64,000 nucleotides of DNA from Bretschneidera sinensis (Eukaryota > Streptophyta > Magnoliopsida > Brassicales > Akaniaceae), in assembly GCA_023935145.1 (NCBI GenBank), contig CM043700.1, forward strand, positions 67,125,120-67,189,119, in the 5' to 3' direction. Below are positions 23,501 through 35,600 of the stretch, piece by piece. Both the position numbers and the translations under genes were made by a program. The notes beneath the pieces were generated by a model. That model did not search any database and had not been told where the DNA came from. It saw nothing but the letters and a program-made list of their open reading frames with translations. Position 1 is the first letter of the stretch, and each line of letters begins with the position of its first letter.

Positions 23501-24402
23501 TCATTCCTCTACCAGGTGATTATATTTTACCCACGCCAAAAAACAAATAAAACAACTTGAATCAATACAGTTGAATACTAATAACTTCTCTAACTACCAA
23601 CTACTTGGTTATTGGGTTGCACCTACTTACTCATCTCCTTCGGCTAGCTCAGGTCATAATCCTTTACCCATATAGGAGCTAATCTAACTCTCGAATCTTT
23701 ACTTCGAATCGTAACCTCTATCTCATCTGCATTGTTTTGATCTTTTCTCCCACACGTTTTCTCTTTACCAATCATATCTTAAGAATCGTTATATAGAGTA
23801 GTAAAGGGGTTCTTTTTCTAAACAATATGTCGGTTCAAAGCCGAAACATTACTCTTCTTAAGAAAATGTAATCATTGAGTTAAGTTCTTCTGCTCATGGC
23901 CACACTGAGGCTCTTGTTATAATCATAAATTCAAAGTTTCTGCTAGAGTGTTGTTGGGTTATTATGTTTTAGAATATGTTTGGGTGTATTGCATGCTTGC
24001 ATGTTAGTGGGGCTATGAGAAATGGTTCAATATTGGGCTCTGGTATGGAGTTTTAACAAGCAGCCCATGTGAAAAATCCAATCAACTAAAGTGACTTAAA
24101 ATTAGAGGCGAAAATTTGGACCCAAACTTGTTGGACACGTTAGGTTTACCCGTTAAAAGGTGGTATGAGTTTCAATTTTTCTATCCATTAAAAATCTATC
24201 TGCACTTGGTCCGGCCCATAAAATTATGGGTCAGGTTGGGTTTACCTACAGGTCTAAAAACAACAGCTTGATTCATACACCACAAACTTAAAGAATGTGT
24301 CCAGTTTCCAAAAGCTTTTTCTGCATGCACAACAATGTGAATATCAACAACTTTTTATCTTTTCTAAGTGGGAGGGGGGAAGCAAATGATGATGGTGATA
24401 GG
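23501..24402. other. Intergenic DNA between COP3 and COP4
   Basis: No gene or transposon domain recognised. A GGGTC-type fragment occurs near 24220-24260. The last five bases, ATAGG, are the target duplication of COP4. Confidence 0.55.
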
Positions 24403-24629
24403 TGTTAGAGTTGGTGCATAATTCACGGGACCATATCTATATAACCCCGAATGAACACAGGGGTCTCGCTCTTTATGTACTGAGCATATATTGTATCGAG
24501 AGATTTGTGAGGTTGAAAATAAGAAACTTCTGGCATGATGTAGCCCTATTCTGGGGTGAACCTTGGTAAATCTTGTCTTCTTTTCTTTCTATTTATAATT
24601 CATATGATTGACATGTCTCGAATCATTCA
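24403..24629 (+). repeat. COP4 5' LTR (internally deleted)
   Basis: 227 bp against 440 bp for the 3' LTR. Both begin TGTTAGAGTTGGTGCATA and end TCTCGAATC(A/G)TTCA. The missing ~210 bp lie between the GGGGTCTCGCT and CTTTATGTACTGAG motifs and include the TATA-like TTATAAATA kept in the 3' LTR. Confidence 0.9.
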
Positions 24630-24631
24630 AT

Positions 24632-24643
24632 TGGTATAAGAGC
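24632..24643 (+). promoter_or_regulatory. COP4 primer-binding site (initiator-Met tRNA)
   Basis: TGGTATAAGAGC lies two bases after the 5' LTR, one base different from the usual copia TGGTATCAGAGC. Confidence 0.88.
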
Positions 24644-24670
24644 CTTGTGTTTGAGGATTAACAATCAGAG

Positions 24671-26349
24671 ATGTCGATTGGATCACGGATTGAAATCGAG
24701 AAGTTCGGAGGGAATAGCTTCGAGTTATGGAAACTGAAGATGGAGGATCTACTCATGGATAAGAATCTGTGGACGGTGATAGTTGACAAGATACTGAAGA
24801 GTACGACGTCCATGGAAGAGGCATCGCTTGTGGTGGTTTCGACATCATCTTCAGCGACCATCACGGAGTGGGAGAAGCTCGATCGAAAGGCACGAAGTCT
24901 GATTCAGTTGTGCCTGGCCGATTCTATCCTGATAAATGTTTATAGAGAAAAGATTGTGAAAAATCTCTGGAAGAAACTGGAAAGCCTTTATTAGAGTAAA
25001 TCTCTAGTAAACAAACTATTTATGTGGAAGAAATTATACAACCTTCGGATGGTTGAGGGCGATTCTTTCTCTGTTCATCTACATGAGTTCAACACTTTGA
25101 TACGTTAGTTATTATCTATCGGTGTTGATGTGATGGATGATGATAAGGTTATTGCACTGCTCTGTTCACTGCCTGATTCATGGGATAACTTGATAGTTGA
25201 GATTGATGGTGGTACGACTGATTTGTCTTTTGAGAATGTTATGGTAGCCTTATTTTTTGAAGAGATAAGGCGGTAGTGTACATAGAACTTGTCAAATGAA
25301 GCTTTATCTATAAGAGGGCAAACCCACGATAAATACTACAAGTGGTCTGGTGATAAACCCAAGTTCAGGGGAAAATCGATGTTAGAGTTTGTGTATGATT
25401 TAAACGAAAAAAGAAAGGAAGAAAAATCAGCATGTTCAGTAAGGGGTGCACACCAGTGTACGCCGCGGCCCAGCCTTGTCCAGGCAATGGTGCCCAGTAA
25501 GGAGGAGTGTTGGAGGAAGGGGCAAGCCATGACACTAGCTCCCCAAGGCCGCAGCGCCCAGAATGGATGCAAGTGGAGGTGCTTCAGCCCTATTCAAGGC
25601 CGTAACACACCCTGTTTCAGGCCGCAGTGCTAGGCACACTGATGCACACATATTTCAGCCTTTAGTTGAGTTCATGAGACATGCTCAAAATGCATAGGAT
25701 CACTAAGGATTTATGGAGGGCCATGGTTAATTGGTCATCAAGATCTAAGGGTGGAGATTAACCCTCAAGATTGAACAAGAAGTTGGTGCACTATATAAAG
25801 GGTCACCTAGCTTAATTCTCATCAATTAATTGAGAGATTACAAGAGACACATTGTGACATACAAGTGATCATTACACAAGAGAATTGTATGAGAGTGGAA
25901 AGACACAAAACATAAGAGGGATTCATTGTAGAGAGGCTGGTTGTAAAGAGAGAAGTTATAGATTGTGGGTAGAGTGCTTTTGTAATAGTTTTATCACTTT
26001 CTTTCTTCTCTTCTTGGTTCTTCAAGAACTTGGGTTTCTTGGAGAGGGTTTATGTATTTTGTAAAGAACTCCATTTATAAGATAGTGCAGAGAGTTTAGA
26101 GGAGCTCACGGGGACGTAGGCACATTGCCGAACCTCTATAACAAATTGCTTGTGTTCTTTTCTTTCTTGCTTTTGTTTGCTGTTTCATTTCATTCCAAGT
26201 CATTCTAGACTTGGGTGTTTGGAAGATCACTACCTGGGCATCTTGTGAAGGTGATTTCCAACAATCGAAAAGTAAGGATAAATCTGGGTTGAAGTGTTGG
26301 AAGTGTAGGAAGCATGGCATCTAAAGAAGGATTGCAGAAGTAAGAGTAT
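24671..26349 (+). pseudogene. COP4 gag, split by a solo LTR
   Basis: Starts at MSIGSRIEIEKF. The capsid-like part reads to LWKKLESLY, then TAG at 24992-24994. The frame can be followed with further stops to 25379. After the solo LTR it resumes at 26264 with a Lys/Ser-rich stretch and a zinc knuckle, CWKCRKHG, whose last His/Cys region is damaged by a TAA. At 26350 Gy-C interrupts it. A frame that crosses into the LTR at 25380 is an accident of the insertion. Confidence 0.82.
25380..26263 (+). mobile_element. Solo LTR of the COP1 family
   Basis: 884 bp, starts TGTTAGAGTTTGTG and ends GATTTCCAACA. A perfect target duplication ATCGA lies at 25375-25379 and 26264-26268. A TATA motif, CTATATAAAG, lies at 25791-25800. 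No internal region remains, as expected after LTR-LTR recombination. It has a GC-rich block with repeated GCCGC and CCCAGCC, shared with the other COP1 LTRs. Confidence 0.9.
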
Positions 26350-27856
26350 TGATGAGTGTAAAATATTTCATATTTTGGCCCCTTAATTTACATATTTTAG
26401 CTTAGAAATTTGTTACTTTGAGTTGTTTTCATTGTTTTACAGGTTTACAAGCACTCGGAAAGGAGTTTCACTAAAATTGTCAGAATTAGCTATACAGATC
26501 AGTCATTTTTAAGGATTTTACTGTATTTATTCAGGAAGAACCAGGAGATGAGCCATATATGCTTTGAAAGATCCAGATTTCTATTTTCTGAAAAATTTAC
26601 GGCTCGTAAAAATGATTTTTCTAGAGAAAGTTATGGCAGTTTTAGTAGACAAAGGTCAAGCTGTGTGTGATTTCAGTGTGGTAGATCAGTCATTTTTGTG
26701 GATTTTACTGTATTGATTCAGGAAGAACCAGGATATGAGCCATATATGCTTGAAAATATCCGGAAGTCTATTTTCTGAAAAATTTTACAGCTCATAAAAA
26801 TGATTTTTCTAGAGAAAGTTATGGGACTTTTAGTAGACAAGGGCCAAGCTGAAGATGTCTAGTGCACTCGAGCGCACCAGACTTGTGATCCATCGCAAGT
26901 GCGCACTCGTACATCCCACATCGGTTAAAAATGCTTTGCAGTGCACCAGTATGTGTTCGAGCACACCAGACTGCGATCGAGCGCACTCGGGTAGTATCCC
27001 ACATCGATTTTGAAACACATTGTACTCCGGGAATTCCCCTATAAAAGCCCCATCTCACTTCATCATTCAGTGTGCAATCCGGAGGACTTCTGCTAGCATT
27101 CTGGTGGATCTTGAAGGCTTTGCTACCAAGAGAGGAAGCGTCGCCCAACAACAAGTGAAATTTCTCCCAATATATAGTCAGTTTTAATTTATTTCTTTTT
27201 TAGTTTTAAAGTTTAATGTTTAGCACTTTTATTGTGAACTTTAGTTTCATAATTATGAGAGGCTAAAATCTTCATCTAAGGTTGAAGATGAAGCCTCGCC
27301 ATTGTTTGGCATAATATTTTCAGATTTGTTCATACAATTATGATATTTTTAGTATAAATGTTCTGTTCAATTATTTGAGTAAAATCTTATTATTGATTGT
27401 TTTTAAATTGTTAAATTGGATATTCCATGTGTTTCATCTACCAGATACGACGTATCATTCAAATTAGATTGGATTTCCTTTGTGATTTGTAAATTATACG
27501 GATACATTGGATGGTTTTGGTTTAGTTTGGGCATTCGCCTTGATTTGTGTAATGGTGGATTCATTGAATGATTTTATAGATTATTTTTATATAGAACATG
27601 AAGATATATGCTTTACTTTGGTGGGGTGGATTAAGAAAATCTTAGTGTTTTTATCAGTTGTTTTTAAATCAATTTAGTTTAGTTTATATTTCTTTGCAAG
27701 ATACAATCCAAAATTCGGAACTAGTTTAAAATAGGGTTAGTTTAGATAAAAATATATTTTTGCATAACGCAATTCCCTGTGGATTCGACCTCGCACTTGC
27801 ACAACACTATATTGTAAATGACTCGTGCGCTTGCAAGTAATTTTAAACTCACAACA
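26350..27856 (+). repeat. Gy-C 5' LTR
   Basis: 1507 bp, TGATGAGTGTAAAA...CTCACAACA. Tandem ~186-bp units start near 26497 and 26683. A TATA box, TATAAAAG, lies at 27040-27047. Repeated ATCCCACATCG and CGAGCGCAC(T/C) motifs lie at 26870-27010. Confidence 0.9.
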
Positions 27857-27862
27857 AGTTTT

Positions 27863-27880
27863 TGGCGCCATTGTCGGGGA
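27863..27880 (+). promoter_or_regulatory. Gy-C primer-binding site (Asp tRNA type)
   Basis: TGGCGCCATTGTCGGGGA matches the Asp-tRNA complement at 16 of 18 positions. The two differences are not those of Gy-B. Confidence 0.85.
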
Positions 27881-28042
27881 GTTGTTTTGTTTGTGAAATT
27901 TTTGCCTGAATTGATTTTATTTTTCTACTAGTTTAGTTAGCATTTTTGTTTTATTTTTCTTTTGCAATTTTATTTTAGTTTATTTGTTTTTATTTGCAAT
28001 TGCCCGTAAAAAATTAAATTAAATTAAATTAAAATTAAAAAA

Positions 28043-29753
28043 ATGTGGATAAATCCAACGCTGGTTTCACAGTCTTTAAAGGACACTCTCAAGGATTTCA
28101 TGAAGATGACCGACCAGTCCATCAATACAGCCAATACATTCAATGTTGATAGCTGTTCCATCTATGCTAGTCCTATGCATTTAGCACAGAATTGTCCATA
28201 TACGCCGGCTTTTGTCGAGTATCCCATGGAACAAATGAATGCTTTCAATGACTATCGGTGGCAATCAAATAGATCTTACTCCGAGACGTACAATCCAGGG
28301 TGGCGGAACCACCCTAATTTTTCATGGGAGCAGAACCAACTGATGAATCAAGGAGGAGCCCTTCATCATGCTCACAATCGATACCCTCACGGATTTCCTC
28401 CACCATTTCCAAGTGATAATCGTTTAGCCCATCCAGTACCATCACCCACTTACCATGCTCCCACTCAAGCGCCAGCGTCGGTTTCATAGTCATTGGAGGA
28501 CACCTTCAAGGATTTCATGAAGATGACCGACCATTCCATCAGCGAAGTAAAGAGTGCGTAAATAGTAAACACCCAAGCGATTGCCAAGCTAGAGAGTCAA
28601 ATGGATCAAATCACAAGTCATATGGGTGAAGGAGAGAAGGGAAAGTTCCCTAGTCAACCTGTGCCCAACCCAAAGGAACAGTTTGCGGTGGGAAATTCAT
28701 CAACTTCTATGCACGGACAAGAACAAGTGCAATCGATTGCCACATTGAGGTCTGGGAGACAAGTGGAAGAGAACCTTGCTATGCAGCAAGGATAAGAAAA
28801 TGGCAACAAAGAGAAGAGAGATACTGACCCATCTACAGCCACACCTACTATTAAGGATCTTCCTGGGTCGTTTGTACCTAAAGCGCCACCCTGAGAGATT
28901 ACAAGAGCCCAAGGAAGGAGAGCAGTCTGAAGACATTATGGAGGCATGCTTTGCTCAATTTGGAGAGGATTTGGATTTGGATAAGCTACTTGAGCAAGCA
29001 AATGTTATCTTGGAGTCTGCTCCTCGAGAGAGCAGTAAGACAGATGAGACTATAGGTGAATCAAACATTGAGGATCCCCTGGAGGCATGCTTTGCTCAGT
29101 TTGGAGAGGATTTGGATTTGGATAAGTTGCTTAAGCAAGCAAATGCTACTTTGGAGTCTACTCGTCAGAAGAGTAGTAAAACAGAGGAGACCACAGCACC
29201 TGAACCCCCAAAGAAGGAACTTAAGCCCTTACCGGACAATCTTACGCATAAGTTCCTAGGTCTAGTAAATTCTTTGCCTGTGATTATAGCTTCAGATTTG
29301 GTTGAGGTTCAAGATGAGAAATTAGTGGACATTTTAAGAGAGCACAAGGAAACTATCGGCTAGACTATTGAAGATATCAAGGGAATCAGGCCCTCGGTGG
29401 TGATGCACAAGATATATTTGGAGGAGAATGTCAAGCCATCGAGGGAGCCACAAAGAAGGCTCAACCCAGCTATACAAGAGGTTGTGAGGACTGAAGTGAT
29501 AAAGCCATTGGATGTAGGGATCATTTATCCAATCTTTGATAGCGAGTGGGTGAGCCCAATTCATGTCATTCCAAAGTGGGCTGGATTGACGGTAGTGACG
29601 AATAAAGACGACGAGTTGGTTCCAACTCGTGTGCAGTCAGGATGGAGAATGAGTATAGACTATTGTAAGTTGAATGCTACCACAAGGAATGATCATTTTC
29701 CACTTCCATTTATTGATCAGATGGTGGAGTGCTTGGGTGGGCATGATTACTAA
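28043..29753 (+). pseudogene. Gy-C truncated gag-pol remnant
   Basis: Same start as Gy-B (ATG in an AAAAAATGTGGAT context). The zinc knuckle reads CSIYASPMHLAQNC, so the second Cys is now Tyr. The gag signature YNPGWRNHPNFSW is well kept. TAG at 28487-28489, another TAG near 28561, TAA near 28794 and a frameshift near 28885 break the frame. Two tandem 46-residue EACFAQFGEDLDLDKLL modules (periods at 28932 and 29070) precede the N-terminal RT part, which has TAG for a conserved Trp at 29361-29363 and ends DQMVECLGGHDY. The same RT end point as Gy-A and Gy-B is the key fact. Confidence 0.88.
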
Positions 29754-30413
29754 TGTTGGGTCTGGTTGAAGATGTTAAACTTAGCGCTCATGGGAGGCAC
29801 CCCACAACATATCCTTTATGTTTGTTTATTATTTTACATATTTCTTGTTACTGTTTTTCTCTAGTGTTTTTTGTTTTCCAGTCTTCATTTTTCAGGGACA
29901 AAGTGTACTTCAGATCAAGTTTGGGGGTATGTTATGAGCCATACCAGTCCAAATAGTTCTCCATATCTTATGTCAGCTCTTTCCATATTATTCACATATT
30001 GGGGTCAATGTGTAATTTAAGTTTGGGGGTATAAGAGACACATTACACACACTTTGTCCTAATTTGTTGTTGTTTTTCTTCATTTAAAAAAGAAAAAGAA
30101 AAACAAAAATAAAGAAGGTAAATGCATGCTCATATTATTTTGAAATTTTAGTTGGTCTAAACAAATATTGTGATGTGATGTCATTGGTGAGCTTAAAATT
30201 GTGAACACATGATTTGATGATCGAGTTTTAAAACTTTGTTACTTACTTTAGGCATTTGAGAATTCACATGTTTGATCTAATCTGATACGAGCACATTAGC
30301 AAAAAATTGTGTGAGGTATGACATGCAATTTCAATGTATATGTTTCCTTGACTTAACTGAAACTAGATGACTTGTAGGATAAACACTTTGGCATAGAAAC
30401 GTAAAAAAATTAA

Positions 30414-30466
<53 letters not shown>

Positions 30467-31213
30467 GATCATCAATAAACTTTCCACTGAGTAACTAGAC
30501 CTCTTGACTCAGTAAGCAGTGAATGTTCACGTCAAAAGGTGGAAATTTTATTCATAATGATCATTGCGAACCTTTCCGCTGAGTAACTGGACCTCTTGCC
30601 TCAGTACGCAGTGAGTGTTCACGTCAAAAGGTGGGGATTTTGCTTGGTAGCATTAAGGTCAGTTTAGTTTCGTAGCCTTTTTTACTCGAGTTAATAAGTC
30701 TTTATGGGTGTCTTTACACCTAATGCCCTAAAACCATTTGGTTTGGGAGTCGTTGACTCAACACTCAATACATGGGTCAATTAGAAAGCTTAAGGGAACT
30801 AAACATAGCAGAGCCTTATAATAAAAAAAAATTATAAAAAAATAAAATAAAACTATGCCATCGTTGTTCATTCTGATGAGAAATTCTGTGAATCTTGAGA
30901 CATGGAGACATTGTACATTGAAGTTATTTGGAAACCTCATCTGTATATGCTAATTCACTATACACTCATTCAAGCTTTGTGATGTCTTAGCCCGCCTCTT
31001 GTAAGTAATCAGGTTTTAAAAATTGCTATTCATTGCGAAGATGGGTTATATCATTTTTAAGCTTGCTCATGAATGAATATCATGGTTTTAAGTGCTTTTT
31101 AAATTTTTGGATACCATGAGTGATGAACTTATCTTTATGTTCTTTGTTTTTCATTTAGTTTTTTTTTATTTTGTTTTGCTAAGGGACTAGCAAAATGTAA
31201 GTTTGGGGATATT
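29754..31213 (+). other. Gy-C noncoding 3' internal region
   Basis: Contains the AGCGCTCATGGGAGGCACCC block, polypurine-like GTTTGGGGGTAT copies near 29920 and 30020 and a decayed one (GTTTGGGGATAT) abutting the 3' LTR. A (TA)n tract lies at 30419-30464. The CTGAGTAACTGGACCTCTTG block occurs twice, near 30480-30545 and 30578-30640, where Gy-A and Gy-B have it once. Confidence 0.75.
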
Positions 31214-32695
31214 TGATGAGTGCTAAATATTGCATATTTTGGCCCCTTAATTTACATTTGTTAGCTTAGAAATTTGTTACTTTGAGTTGTTTTCGTTGTT
31301 TTACAGGTTTATAAGCACTCGGAAAGGAGTTTCACTAAAATTGCCAGAATTGCCTGTACAGATCAGTCATTTTTGTGGATTTTACTGTATTGATTCAGGA
31401 AGAACTAGGAGATGAGCCATATATGCTTTGAAAGATCCAGATGCTATTTTTTGAGGAATTTTATGACTCGTAAAATTGATTTTTCTAGAGAAAGTTATGG
31501 TAGTTTTAGTAGAAAAAGATCAGGTTGTGTGTGATTTCAGCGTGGCAGATTAGTCATTTTTGTGGATTTTACTGTATTGATTCAGGAAGAACCAGGCGAT
31601 GAGCCATATATGCTTGAAAAGATCCGGAAGTCTATTTTCTAATGAATTTTACGGCTCATAAAAATGATTTTTCTAGAGAAAGTTATGGCAGTTTTAGTAG
31701 ACAATGGTCAAGCTGAAGATGTTTAGTGCACTCGAGCGCACCAGACTTGCACTCGATCGCAAGTGCGCACTCACACATCCCACATCGGTTAAAAATGCTT
31801 TGCAGTGCACCAGTATGCGCTCGAGCGCACTCAGGCAGTATCCCACATCGAATTTGAAACACATTGTACTTCGGGAATTCCCTTCTAAAAGCCCCATCTC
31901 ACTTCATCATTCGGTGTGCAATCCGGAGGACTTTTGCTAGCATTCTGGTGGATCTCGAAGGCTTTGCTACCACGAGGGGCACCGCCTAACAACGAGTGGA
32001 ATTTCTCCCAATGTATAGTTAGTTTTAATTTATTTCTTTTTTAGTTTTAAAGTTTAATGTTTAGCACTTTTATTGTGAACTTTAGTTTCATAATTATGAG
32101 AGGCTAAAATCTTCATCTAAGATTGAAGATGAAGCCTCGACATTGTTTGGCATAATATTTTCAGATTTGTTCATACAATTCTGATATTTTTAGTATAAAT
32201 GTTCTGTTCAATTATTTGAGTAAAATCTTATGATTGATTGTTTTTAAATTGTTAAATTGGATATTCCTTGTGTTTCATCTGTCGGATACGACGGATCATT
32301 CAAATTAGATTGGATTTCCTTTGTGATTTGTAAATTATATGGATACATTGGATGGTTTTGGTTTAGTTTGGGTATTCGTCGTGATTTGTATAATGGTGGA
32401 TTCATGGAATGATTTGATAGATTATTTTTATATAGAACATGAAGATATATACTTTACTTTGGTGGGGTGGATTCAGAAAACCTTAGTGTTTTTATCAGTT
32501 GTTTTTAAATTAATTTAGTTTAGTTTATATTTCTTTGCAAGATACAATCCAAAATTCGGAACTAGGGTAAAATAAGGTTAGTTTAGATAAAAATATATTT
32601 TCACAATGCAATTCCTTGTGGATTCGACCTCGCACTTGCACAACACTATATTGCAAAAGACTTGTGCGCTTGCAAGTAATTTAAAACTCACAACA
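31214..32695 (+). repeat. Gy-C 3' LTR
   Basis: 1482 bp, TGATGAGTGCTAAATATTGC...CTCACAACA. Same two-unit structure as the 5' LTR (units near 31361 and 31548). The TATA region has decayed to TTCTAAAAG. Confidence 0.9.
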
Positions 32696-35600
32696 AGTGT
32701 GAACCCTGAAAAGTGGACATATGAGAGATTATCTTCAGGAAACAATGACCAGTATGATGATGATACTGGTGACGTAAATATGACATCATGTTTGCCTCAA
32801 TCAGATCAGAGTGTTTGGATAATTAATACAAGATCATCTTTTCACATGACACCTCACAGGGATTGGTTTTGTGAGTATGAAACCTTTGATGGGGGAAACA
32901 TTTTATTGGGAAATAACTCTCCGGTGAAAATTTTTTGTCGTGGGAAGGTAAAGTTGAGGATGAATGATGGGACGATCAAAACACTTCCAGGTATGATGCA
33001 TATTCTGGGTCTCAAAAAGAACTTGATGTTAGTCAGCAAGATGGCAGATGGAGGAGTGAATTTCAGCTATAACAAATATTCATGCAAGATGACTTGTGGA
33101 TCGCTAGTAATTGCACGAGGTGTTCAATATAGTATGTTGTACAAGTTGCTAGAAAGTACAGTATAAAGTTAGTGCAGTGGAGGTTTTATCTCTAAGAAAG
33201 AGACTGATGATGAGGTGATGTCTTCTATGTTGTGGCATCAGAGGCTTGGGCATATCAGTGAAAATGGACTATCTAATTTATCGTCAAAGCAGATGGTGAA
33301 GGGAGTCCCAGATTGCTCCATGGGATTCAGTTTCTGTGAGCATTGTCTACATGGTAAGCAGAACTGTGTGAGTTTTAAGTCCGATGGCATAATGGCAAAG
33401 TGTATTATGGATTTAATATATAGGGATGTGTTTGGGCCAGTTTCGGTCGAATCTCTTGGAAAATAAGGTATTTTATCTCTTTAATTGATGATTTTTCAAG
33501 GTATACATGGATTTACTTCATAAAGAGTAAAGCTGAAGCATTTGATAAGTTTTGTGAGTTTAAAGCATTGGTAGAAAATCATATGGAAAGAAAGATAAAG
33601 GTACCGAGAATAAATAATGGAGGGGAATTTTGCTCAGATAAGTTTGAGTAATTTTGTGTGGTAGGTGGCATTGCAAGATAAAAAAACAACTCCATATACA
33701 CATCAACAGAATGGGGTGGCCGAGAGACTCAATCGGTCACTCATGGAGAAATCAAGGAGTATGTTGAGTTGTGTAGGCTTGGAGCCAGAGTTCTTGGTAG
33801 AGGTGGCTGCTACAGCATGTTATCTGAAGAACGGGTCACTTACATCAGCTTTACAGGATCAGACACCGTTTGAGGCACTATTCGGGAAGAAGTCGAGTTT
33901 GGCTCATGTTAGAGCGTTTGGGTGTGATGCTTATATGCATGTGCCAAAAGAAAAGATGAACAAACTTGATAGCAAATCTGTGAAGTGTATTTTCATTGGT
34001 TATAAGGATGGGGTCAAGGGGCACAAGTTATGGAATCCAGAAAACAGAATTATAGTTTACAACAGAGATGTTGTGTTCAGGGAAACACAAAGGGATGTAG
34101 CGGTTGTCTAAGATGTACCGGAACAGCCAAAGCAGGTTCAGATTGATCTTAGCCCAGAAGATAAAGAGTGGGAGACTACCCCACAGACTGCATCGGATAC
34201 TTCAGATTCTGAGTCAGTTGGGTCTGAGCACGATATTCATGTTTATGATATAGAGGATGAGGATTCAAATGCTGGCTCGGGGGTAGACATCATGCTTGTC
34301 ATAAGGCAATCCACACGGGTTAGGAGACCACCCATCAGGTATTCCCCTAGTGCTTGCAGAGCATTATATGCTTTAAATATTACTGGTGATGATCCTAGCA
34401 TGGTGAAAGATGTAAGGACCTCAAATGATGCAAATCTGTGGGAGGATGCTATGAAAGAGGAGATGCAGGCACTGGACAAGAATGAAACATGGAGCCTTAT
34501 GAAATTTCCTAGAGATAGGAAGGCAATTGGGTACAAATGGATTTTCAAAAAGAAAACAAATGTAGATGGAATAGTAGAAAAGTACAAGGCACGTCTGGCT
34601 GCAAATGGGTACTCGCAAATAGAGGGAATTGACTATGGTGAGATATTTTCACGGTAGCAAAGTTAACATCTATCAGATGTCTTATCTATGGCAGCTGCTT
34701 ATGATCTAGAGTTTGAACAACTGGATGTGAAGACAACTTTCCTTCACGGGGACTTAGAGGAGAAAATTTACATGAAACATCCTTTAGGTTTGTGAGCAAA
34801 GGCAAGGAAGAACTGGTTTGTAAATTGAGAAAGTCTTTGTACGGACTAAAGTAGTCACCACGGATGTGGTACGAGAAGTTTGATACATATTCCATTTAGC
34901 TTTGGTTCACTCGTAGCTATACTGATCACTACATCTATGTGAAAAGGAAGATGATTAGCACTGTGAAGGCATTGTTGGCAAGGTAGTTTGACATGAAAGA
35001 CCTAGGGCCAGCAAACTTTATCTTGGGCATGCAGATAAAGAGAGATCGTGAAAATCGAAAACTGTGGCTAAGTCAGAAGAAGTATATTGAAGAAGTGTTG
35101 AAGAAATTCAACATGTCTGACAGCAAGCCGGTAGGGACTCATATGCCTTTGTGAACTAAGTTATCTGCAGAACAATGTCCGAAGACAGAGAAAGAAGCTG
35201 AAAAGATGGCGCCCATACCTTATGCTAGTGCGGTTGGAAGCTTGATGTACACCATGGTGTGTACGAGACCAGATATTGCCCAAGCAGTGGGAGTATTGAG
35301 TAGATATATGTCTAATCCTAGGAAAGAGTGTTAGACTGCAATCAAGAGAGTTCTTAGATACTTCGTGGCATGTCAGAGTTTGCATTGTGTTATGGAGGTA
35401 TAGGAGGTAAGAAGAATCTTGATATTGTAGGATCAGTTGATGCTGACTAAGGAGGATACATTGTAGCAGGAGGTCTACAAGTGGATATGTGTTCAATCTA
35501 TTTGGTGGGCCAGTGAGTTGGATAAGCAAAAGTCAAATTGTTGTTTCCCTTTCATCTATAGAAGCAGAGTATATGGCAAAATCATGCCGGAAAGGAAGTG

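Larger units (their letters stand above)
26350..32695 (+). mobile_element. Gy-C: older non-autonomous Athila-like copy
   Basis: 5' LTR 26350-27856, primer site, decayed gag-pol remnant, noncoding 3' region, 3' LTR 31214-32695. Flanks AGTAT (26345-26349) and AGTGT (32696-32700) agree at 4 of 5 positions. Both LTRs hold two copies of the ~187-bp unit. Their U3 has an extra segment with repeated CGAGCGCAC motifs not seen in Gy-A or Gy-B. The coding part carries several stops and a frameshift but begins and ends at the same points as Gy-B. Confidence 0.92.

Noticed and set aside
25289..25633. 114-codon frame with a GC-rich end
   Set aside because: Runs from COP4 gag into the solo LTR that begins at 25380; not a gene.
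32606..33166. 186-codon frame starting in LTR sequence and continuing into a protease-like region
   Set aside because: Accidental fusion of the end of the Gy-C 3' LTR with COP4 protease at 32696; annotated as part of the COP4 pseudogene.
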